Assembly: GCA_963556495.2 (NCBI GenBank) | Contig: OY747714.1 | Location: 48,370,541 to 48,434,540, forward strand | DNA from: Valencia hispanica | Taxonomy: Eukaryota; Chordata; Actinopteri; Cyprinodontiformes; Valenciidae | Direction: 5' to 3' | DNA length: 64,000 nucleotides | In this document: in pieces, positions 57,101 through 64,000 of the stretch | How the letters are laid out: every line of letters begins with the position of its first letter | How positions within the stretch are numbered: the first letter of the stretch is position 1 | Translations under genes and position numbers: made by a program | The notes under the pieces: generated by a model | The model's database searches: none | Seen by the model: the letters and a program-made list of their open reading frames with translations, nothing else | What the model was told of the DNA's origin: nothing

Positions 57101-57560
57101 ATATGCCCTACTTATTTTTACAAAGAACAAAAAAACCTAACAAAAACCATATTCTTTCTATTAATGTCATCTTCTGGAGATTTTTCAGCAATTTTTTTCC
57201 CAAAACTATAAATTTTGTTGAAGAGTTTTTCCAGTTGCAATTTGATATCTTGTAAATATTCTGTACCACTTCCCTTCTCTCCACAGTAAACTTCAGGCAA
57301 AATAATACGTATGTTCCACAGTCTCTTCTTGAAGACAGAAGTCACATTTCCCTGTACCATTTCCCCTTTTTAAATAATGTATTATTATTTAACCCTGTAT
57401 GACCAAAATCCTAATCTATATAGAATTATTTCCTCCTTTCTTTTTCTTCATTATACCAACTTTCCTTTAAATATATTGGCCACCTACCAGTTCTTCTTCT
57501 CATTGTGTCTGCCATCTTTCCTTGACCTTATGAGGCGACCCTTTTCTGTTTTCTGGGTTC
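57100..57560 (-). pseudogene. Relic of an I-clade (RNase H-bearing) LINE C-terminus
   Basis: On the minus strand, broken frames give GKCDFCLQEETVEHTYYF, the Cys motif near the end of I/Nimb-type LINE polyproteins (C-x-x-C ... E-T-V-E-H), followed by IYSFGKKI. A second similar relic is at 61763-62640. Confidence 0.6.
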
Positions 57561-57974
57561 TTTTATTTTGACATGTCTGAAAACGCTGGTTTTGCACATT
57601 GATTTTATTTGCATTGGATATTTGAGGAAAAAATGAAGACTGCCAGAAGTGATCATGTCACATCGTTATGTCACGTCACATCGACCTTGATGATGTCACC
57701 AATATGCATATTAGCGTGTGACGTCTTTTGGCGACATCTAGCGACTTTCTGGGTCAACTTCAGCTACTTTCTGTGGGAGACAGTTGGCAACAGTGTGTCG
57801 ATGTGCTGCTGTCGGTGCAGATGGCGTTTCCTAACCGGGCTCATCAGTACTCGGCCCAATGTCCCTTTTATTGTTGCTTTTAGGTGTTGAGTCTGTGGGA
57901 CGGGGTATAACTGTGATCAATCTTTTAATTATGTGGGGGATGGATGAGAATGTGGTCTTTGTTGAGTCATTTTA

Positions 57975-58058
57975 ATTCTGTAAAGCACGCTTGAGTTGCA
58001 ATTTTTGTATGAAAAGCGCTTTATAAATAAAGTTTGATAGATTTGATTGATTGATAAT
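57975..58058 (+). repeat. LINE/SINE tail with GATT-rich end
   Basis: GAAAAGCGCTTTATAAATAA followed by AGTTTGATAGATTTGATTGATTGA is a common fish retroposon tail. No body recognised upstream. Confidence 0.6.
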
Positions 58059-58112
58059 GGCATTGAGTCTATCCGTTCCGACATAGACGGAGAAGTATAA
58101 ACTAGGCTTTAA

Positions 58113-59083
58113 AGGCATACTCCAGAACTTTCATGGTATTTGCTCTCTGTCGCCCTCTTCAGGCTTGCAGGCCGTGCAACATCACTGTCGTAAAATCAAA
58201 TCTCTCTGTCGCTCATAAGAGGCATGTTTCAGTGGCTGCTTTCCAAATCGTTTGTCCAAACAACAAACAAGCGCCTTTCAGTTCGCAATTCAACTGTAAC
58301 AATCGGGATAATTTAGAGTAAAGACCTCACAGCTAGGTATTCAGTTTGTGGGGGAGGTCGGGGTAATTGGAAAAACAGTGGGATTAGATACAGAGAACGT
58401 CTAAGCCCCACGTAGCAAACACCTCCCGACACTAGAATCAGCCTACATCTTTATGTGATTTTAGGAACAATCAAAAGACAAAAATATAAATCACTAGCTT
58501 GACAAAAACAAAAGAAAAAAGTTTGACTTATATACTGAAATACAGCGACTACGCCGGAGTTTGCAGCTTTATCTACAGAACCGAGTCTTACATGTTAGCA
58601 TCACATTAGCCTCTAGATGGCTAACAGAGATCGACTCGGTTGTGTAATTCACATTACTACTGTAAGGCATACCGTGCAAACTATGTTCATCCACCTCCAC
58701 ACATTGAATGAAAAGCTTTCTCAGGACTGTATAACAACATCATGCCAGACCAAACACTATAACCCCGGTTAAATCATTGATTACTTACCTATCCATTAGC
58801 AGCACGGCTAACTCGGCGTCCGTAGTACATGACGTTAGTTCCAAAAGAAAAGCCGGCCCAACACTCACTCTCTCTCTGCCCTAAGACTCTGCCCTAAGGC
58901 AGAACTCAGTCTGTACTTCTGGCGGCGGGTCGCCGCTCAAAAGTTCTATAGTGCAGAAAAAAGCCAAGGACCCCTGTAAGGTGGTGATAACTCTAAAAAT
59001 GAACATAATAGATGATAAAATTCCACCATAACCTTTGAAAAAAAACCCATTATATTAAGGTTTAAAAGTTGCGGAGTATGCCT
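58113..59083. mobile_element. 971-bp TTAA-target DNA transposon
   Basis: AGGCATACTCCAGAACTTT at 58113 pairs with AAAAGTTGCGGAGTATGCCT ending 59083. TTAA is present immediately outside (58109-58112 and 59084-59087). No transposase is seen. Like the element at 3852-4324 it starts with AGG, but the termini are otherwise different. Confidence 0.85.
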
Positions 59084-59154
59084 TTAATCTAACACACCGG
59101 AAGCAAACATTTTAGCTTTGTTGCCTTATCTCCGCTAAAATATCTTCCCAAATG

Positions 59155-61420
59155 CGGGGGCGTTACTAGACCTTATTCACTGGGGCACGCGCCCCAGTAA
59201 AATAGCACAACTGTTGATGGGTAAGATTGAACGCAACAACCAATGAACATCGTTCACATGATTTTTCTGAGCGTTTTGTTGTACACATACACACAGACAC
59301 ACATGGAGCTCGTCACATCACTTTGACCACAGAGTAAGTCGTCCCCTTTTTTAATGTTACAACAAACTCACAACTTGTTTGACAGAAAAAATGACAAGTT
59401 GATCGCTGTTAGAGAATGCTGCTCACATAATTAGCATCTGTTTTTCCATGCTTATCATTGAAGCCTAAATCTAGCAACAGTTGACCAGCTTGTGCTCTCT
59501 CTCTCCCTCACACACACACACCATGTGTAAGCTACATGCACACATGCGGATGATTAATAAGGATTTATATGTATACTGTAGAGAGAGCTCTGTAAAAGTA
59601 ACTATACTGTTTGTGACGCTGTCCTACTGTAAAACTAAACATAGCCTTCTGATAAACTATTCAGAGATGGACATCAGAAAATTCTTCCTAAACAGAGGCA
59701 GAGAAACAGTGAGGAGAGATGAGGTGTCATGTTAAGTGTATCATGAATAATGAAAGCTAATAATGAAATCAAAATTTATTAAACAACAAACTTACATAAA
59801 CTCAGGAGGATGAGAAAAATGCAGCGACGGGTATACAGGAACAGGACAGGGATGTTTGACAACGAAACAGCTAGTAGTGACAGTCAGAGGAAGGCTTACG
59901 TATACTGAGGAGATGTGTAAGTGGCAGGGAGAAGGCTAAGGGCTAATTAGGAGAAGCAGTAGCAGGTGAGAGGGAGAGAGCAGGTGGAAACAATCAGTAG
60001 CTGGGACAGAAGGCATAATGGCTAGAGAAGCAAAGGAAGGCCAAGAGCAAAACATAAGGATTAGACAGAGGACTATACTAAAGAGGAATAAGGACTAACT
60101 AGGAACCTAAGAGAAACTGGAGAGCATTAGAGCAAAGAAAACATAACTGAGGAAATAAACCTACAAGGAAGAATTCTTTAAAGAGCGACTAGAAACAGGA
60201 ATTAAACATTAAACAGAACTAACTGGGACTAAGTATCAATAGGAAACTAAGAAAATAAATAAGGGATGAACACAGACATGAGACGCCAAACATACGAGCA
60301 CCTGAGGGCGCAAAACGTAGTGGAAGGAAAAAACACAAGTGACAACAAAAACACCAAGTAGTAACTAAAGGAATGAGGTGAACTGAATAAGGAAATGAAA
60401 CAACTAAAACCTCACATCATAACAGGAGGAGGACGAGGGAGGTATGATAATTGTCCACATTATCGGTAACATTAACATTTATCCTGATAACAGTCAGTGC
60501 TGTGATTTGATCAATGGTTTAATGGCAAACTTAAATAAGTTTGCTGCATTTGCAAATGTAGAGTCAGAGTAACCAACTCTGATTCTGTAGATTATTATAG
60601 GCTACATTTGCAAATTATCACCAAAAGTCAGTATGAAGGCTTTAGTAGGCTATTTAAACTACAAAGAACTGCAGTATTGCCAGGATGACTATAGGACCCT
60701 TGCCTGGGAGGTAAGTATATCCATTTTGGAAAACAGTTTCTTACAGAATGCGTTTTGGTCAGGTGACTTTTTTGTCACAAGGAAGGGTGGGATAACTTTG
60801 TAAACGGAGAAGCTTTCATTATTCTTATAATCACATGTGAAAACTGAAGACAATAAGAAATGCAGATTGGAGACTGAGCTATGTACATATTTGTACAGCA
60901 ATAAACAGTCATATTTTCATGTTGCTTCAGACTAAGTGCAGCCAAGTGATTGACCACTTGATGAAAACAAGACGTTACAGTTAACTTCCTAAAAAATGAT
61001 TCCTTGAAGAGACACACAACAGTTGTTCATTTATTCTTCTACTATGGAAATGAAAGAACCCAGAGATGTAGGGGGGCTTTATTTTTTTACTTTTGTAATT
61101 GTTCGATTTGCAGATGTTTACTGAAATAGATATTTCAAAAAGATTCATTGCTCTTCCTTTTTGCATTCATCAGTAATTGTTTAGAAGTCTAGAGTAAAGT
61201 GCACACGGAGGCCAAATGCATTATCGTAGTGCATTTCAGGTGGTTAATCAAAGATCTACACAACAACATAGTCTGATATGAATAGTTTAAAGAGCTATTT
61301 GTTTTTTTTTATCATAAATAAGTGCTGAATGTTTTTTTTCTTGTGCACTTTGCGCGCTCTCATGAATTCTTTGTGCCCCACGTGTGCCCCAGTACAGCGT
61401 TAGTTCTAGTGACGCCCCTG
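59155..61420 (+). mobile_element. 2.27 kb hAT element with perfect 8-bp duplication
   Basis: CCCAAATG occurs at 59147-59154 and 61421-61428. Ends: CGGGGGCGTTACTAGA (left) and TCTAGTGACGCCCCTG (right), 13 of 16 paired. Sub-terminal CACTGGGGCACGCG / GCCCCACGTGTGCCCC motifs mirror each other. A frame near 59640-59724 reads YSEMDIRKFFLNRGRETV, similar to N-termini of TTF-zinc-finger hAT transposases. The rest of the transposase is missing and a solo LTR sits inside. Confidence 0.93.
59725..60424 (-). repeat. Gypsy-type solo LTR inside the hAT element
   Basis: On the minus strand it starts TGTTATGATGTGAGG, has AATAAATTTTGATTTCATT near its end and finishes CTTAACATGACA. Flanks TGAGG and GGAGG match at four of five bases. 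It interrupts the transposase N-terminal frame (RRDE). The gypsy label is from general look only. Confidence 0.75.
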
Positions 61421-61496
61421 CCCAAATGGTCGATTTAAACCCGTAATCTACATCCTGCGTCAACAGTAAACCGTCAGCATCGTTGGTGTTTCATAC

Positions 61497-61662
61497 CTAT
61501 CCGGTGTAAGATGATCTGGGGAGTCTTGGTGAAATCCAGCGGCCTGTTCTGATCATCCATCTCTTCCTCGGACTTGAAGATTTCTTTAGAATCTGTGAAT
61601 GTTTCTTCAGCAGGAGTTAACTGCTCGTTGATCAACTCTCGTTGAACCTGGACTGAAGACAT
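61497..61662 (-). CDS. C2H2 zinc-finger protein, exon 1
   Basis: ATG at 61662 (a second in-frame ATG at 61677 would add MFAVR) reads MSSVQVQRELINEQLTPAEE, ending PQIILHRI plus one G before the donor GTATGA. This short acidic N-terminal exon (M-S-S-V-Q-x-L-R-E-x-I ... W/T-K-P-x-I-x-L-H-R-I-D) is characteristic of the large fish ZNF family, and its phase-1 end fits exon 2 at 39381. The 5' UTR and promoter would lie in ~61663-61760, hemmed in by a LINE relic starting at 61763. Confidence 0.82.
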
Positions 61663-61762
61663 TCTTACTGCAAACACTCACTAATTTAGCCCACAGATGA
61701 TCAAACTCTCTAGAAAGGCTTCAAGCGGAAAGACGACGCTGGTAGCGTCACGTTTAGCAGCT

Positions 61763-62640
61763 TCTTCTTGGTGTTTATTGGGGGTTGAAAAACAACGAAT
61801 CAGGTCATTACCGCCACCTGCTGGTGTAGAGGGAGGACAGCAACGTCACTTAAACATAAGATCCAGTCATAGAAATGCATATGTAGGTTAATGAATCATT
61901 ATCTTATGTTATTTTAAAAGTTATTTTCAAGTAAAATAATTATATCTAGTTTAACTTTAATTCTGCTTAGGTTTTCAATCAGTTGTCTTCTTTCTTCCTC
62001 ATATTCTCACACTGTAATATTACACGTCTTGTCTCATCATCTCCACAGTACTCATATTTTCTATTGCAATGTTTCCCTAAAATGATTTGTTGGTGTTAAG
62101 CCCAATGTGGCCAAATCTGAGACGTGAAATGATTGTCTCCTAGTATTCTCTCCTCCTTATTTCAACAGTTTCTCATTGAATTTTACAAAACCATCATCCT
62201 TTTCTATCTTTCTCACAATAGTTTTGCCATCTCCCTTTTTACCAAAACTGATCATTTATTCCACTAATGTTACAGTGACTTACTTTGTAGCCTTTTCTGC
62301 CATTTTATTTCCCTCGACACCATAATACCCTGTTACTCGTACATAGTTCATCATTAGGCCCATCAAATCTACGCTCTATAGTGTTTGTTGATTTTCTCTT
62401 AAGATGTCTGGTCTGCTTTTAGAATGGTCGCCTTGTAAACTTGCTAATGATTAACTAGAATTCTTAATCATCTTAATGGTTCCGTGTCTTGATTTAATGG
62501 ATAGCTAATAATATCCCAAGCATTTCTACTTTTTTATGCTGAAAGTTCACCATTTATCATTTTCCCTACTTTGGTATTAAACTATGGTAACAAATCAATT
62601 TATTTCATTGTGAGGCTGTCTGGAAGATTGTGGAGTTCTT
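61763..62640 (-). pseudogene. I-clade LINE relic: RNase H and 3' tail
   Basis: Minus-strand fragments: GYYGVEGNKMAEKATK near 62290-62345 (the G-x-x-G-N-E-x-A-D-x-x-A block of LINE RNase H), then RLRFGHIGLNTNKSF near 62100, the Cys region at ~62040, and a 3' end CACCAGCAGGTGGCGGTAAT at ~61825. It finishes in AAGAAGAAG at 61763. Many stops. Confidence 0.65.
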
Positions 62641-62842
62641 ATTTTTCTGGGTACACTTAACGTCGTATTGCAGCCATCTTCTGAATGAATTTAGTATTTC
62701 ATATTTAGATTCTACTAGAGGTATTTCTCAATAATTAGTATTTAATCAAAAATTGATGAAGTTTAAATGAATAAAAATATGAAACCTCTATATTTTGGTT
62801 TAATTAGATACAATGATACATTTTACATGTTTATGTCTACTT

Positions 62843-63030
62843 TTAATCTGAATCAACAACATCATCCCTGAACTGGTACATGCCACTAGGTGTTGTGAAA
62901 GCAGTCAGTACTTTTGTTTCTGGTGATAGGGCCAGCTGGCAATAAAATTTGCACAGGTTCTGTTCCACTGGTGCACTGGATGGACTTAGAGTGCTGTATT
63001 TCATGTATATTTCTTTGAAATTCACAACCT
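62843..63030 (-). pseudogene. Gypsy-type reverse transcriptase fragment
   Basis: The minus frame contains FYCQLALSPETKVLTAFTTP followed by SGMYQFR, matching the LTR-retrotransposon RT block usually written Y-x-Q-I-x-L-x-P-E-x-x-x-K-T-A-F-x-T-P-x-G-x-Y-x-F. About 60 residues remain; no LTR or integrase nearby. Confidence 0.65.
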
Positions 63031-63319
63031 CAAGCTCATATTCTGACCTAGAATAGTCTGCTTCTCCTCTTGAGTTTGAGACTCAACATTCTTGGGCTTC
63101 AACAGACATTTATTGTGAGCAACATGGTTTTACATGCCTTAACAATGCCCAAAATACCATCAGAACTAAGAAAAGAAACATCATTATTATTATTACAACA
63201 TTATATTCTAATTATATATTATTATTATTAGAACAGTGAGTTAGAAACAAACGACAAGAGGTAAAACAAATCCACAATCAATAACAAATTATGTATATTT
63301 ATGCCCACACTTACGTTGT

Positions 63320-63531
63320 GTGTGTTTGTGCATGTTTTCTGTCATCTTAATGTGTGCAGAAATGGAGGAATGTTTAAAATTGATCCACGAAAAAGGGGTT
63401 GAACACCACAACCATGATCCGAGTGGTTTTCACAAAGATCACAATTATTGTGCTATTGTATTAAGATTTGTGGAATCACCTAGTTGGCATAGTGAAGAAG
63501 ATACAGAGATGGTGTTCCATAGACATGCTGT
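63320..63531 (+). other. Unidentified exon-like open frame
   Basis: TTAATGTGTGCAG at ~63347-63359 looks like an acceptor. The frame continues AEMEECLKLIHEKGVEHHNH ... DHNYCAIVLRFVESPSWHSE before running into an L2 repeat at ~63535. The codons are not from a repeat I recognise. It may be a real exon, a relic, or chance. Confidence 0.25.
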
Positions 63532-63532
63532 C

Positions 63533-64000
63533 AAGCCAAGGCAATTTTATTTGTAAAGCACACTTTCGACATCAGGGTAATTGAAGGTGCTTTACATGAT
63601 TTGGTGATAAAGAACAATTGATACATAATTAAGCAATGAAAAGCATAAAATATAACAGAGGAAGCGAAGAAAAAATATAGCAATCAAGCGTAAAAATAAA
63701 GCATGTAACATGCATTAAATTATATGAGAACATTACTCAAAGGAAGCTCTAAACAGATTGCTTCTTATCCTTGATTTAAAAGAGCTTAACTATTCAGCAG
63801 TTTTACAGTCGTCTGGAAGTTTATTCAAGATTTGAGGAGCATAGAAACTAAAAGCTGCTTTTCCATGTTTGCTTCTACTTCTAGGGATGATTAGTATACT
63901 AGAGTTGGAGGACCTGAGTGGTCTCGGGGTTGGTATAGTGACAACGGGTCCTCAACATACTTTGGTACTAAGCCATTCATTGATTTATAGACTAATAGTA
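63533..64000 (-). mobile_element. L2-type LINE 3' end, running off the window
   Basis: Same structure as 49276-49816: tail complement (CCAAGGCAATTTTATTTGTA) then minus-strand coding remnants PRPLRSSNSSILIIPRSRSK and GKAAFSFYAPQILNKLPDDC with one stop. It continues past the right edge. Confidence 0.85.

Larger units (their letters stand above)
39382..61496 (-). other. 22.1 kb intron of the zinc-finger gene
   Basis: Donor GTATGA at 61496 and acceptor CAG ending 39382 join in phase 1 (G + AC gives Asp, HRI-D-NLLDHVW). Nearly all identifiable content is mobile DNA, including same-strand multi-exon transposon genes that carry their own splice sites. Confidence 0.7.

Noticed and set aside
57609..57890. 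93-codon plus frame
   Set aside because: No recognisable domain and it runs into a retroposon tail; likely chance.

Overview
This looks like a piece of a teleost (ray-finned fish) nuclear genome. It has introns with GT/AG boundaries and no operons. It is dominated by the repeat classes typical of fish: L1/Tx1-type, L2-type and Rex1-like LINEs, I-clade LINEs, Tc1/mariner, PIF/Harbinger and hAT transposons, TTAA-target elements and solo LTRs. Species cannot be named from the sequence. Family names come from recognising translated motifs and terminal sequences; no database search was possible.

The only good candidate for a host protein-coding gene is a C2H2 zinc-finger gene on the minus strand. 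Its first coding exon is at 61497-61662 and its finger exon at 38036-39381. The two are separated by a ~22.1 kb intron with matching splice phase, and the intron is almost entirely filled with mobile DNA.

Layout. 1-6.5 kb: end of a hAT-Charlie-like element, a small Harbinger derivative, an L2-type LINE endonuclease broken by two DNA transposons, and a retroviral-type LTR end with a tRNA-Val primer site. 6.5-17.3 kb: a near-complete L1/Tx1 LINE that jumped into the 5' end of a Tc1 transposon (14-bp target duplication). The LINE was itself hit by a 2.1 kb non-autonomous LTR element (5-bp duplication). 18.2-23.0 kb: an inverted copy of the L1 3' region, a decayed gag-like gene and a minus-strand L1 fragment. 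23-35 kb: an LTR copy, a third L1 3' region, an L2 LINE lacking part of its reverse transcriptase, and a Rex1-like LINE. 35-42 kb: small DNA elements, the zinc-finger exon, and a BED-finger hAT relic split by a solo LTR.

42.06-56.65 kb: the most striking structure, an old two-gene PIF/Harbinger transposon (DDE transposase on plus, Myb/SANT-like protein on minus, convergent). Three separate insertions swelled it from roughly 2.9 kb to 14.6 kb. One insertion is a hAT with an eight-exon transposase gene. Another contains a Rex1-like LINE plus a long hairpin element with a solo LTR inside one arm. 57-64 kb: I-clade LINE relics, a TTAA element, a 2.27 kb hAT with a perfect 8-bp duplication and a solo LTR inside, zinc-finger exon 1, and an L2 fragment at the right edge.

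Nearly every transposon gene carries stops, frameshifts or lost catalytic residues, so the region reads as a layered fossil record. I did not find a convincing new biological system. The value lies in the datable nesting order, the split host gene and a few unexplained repeats.
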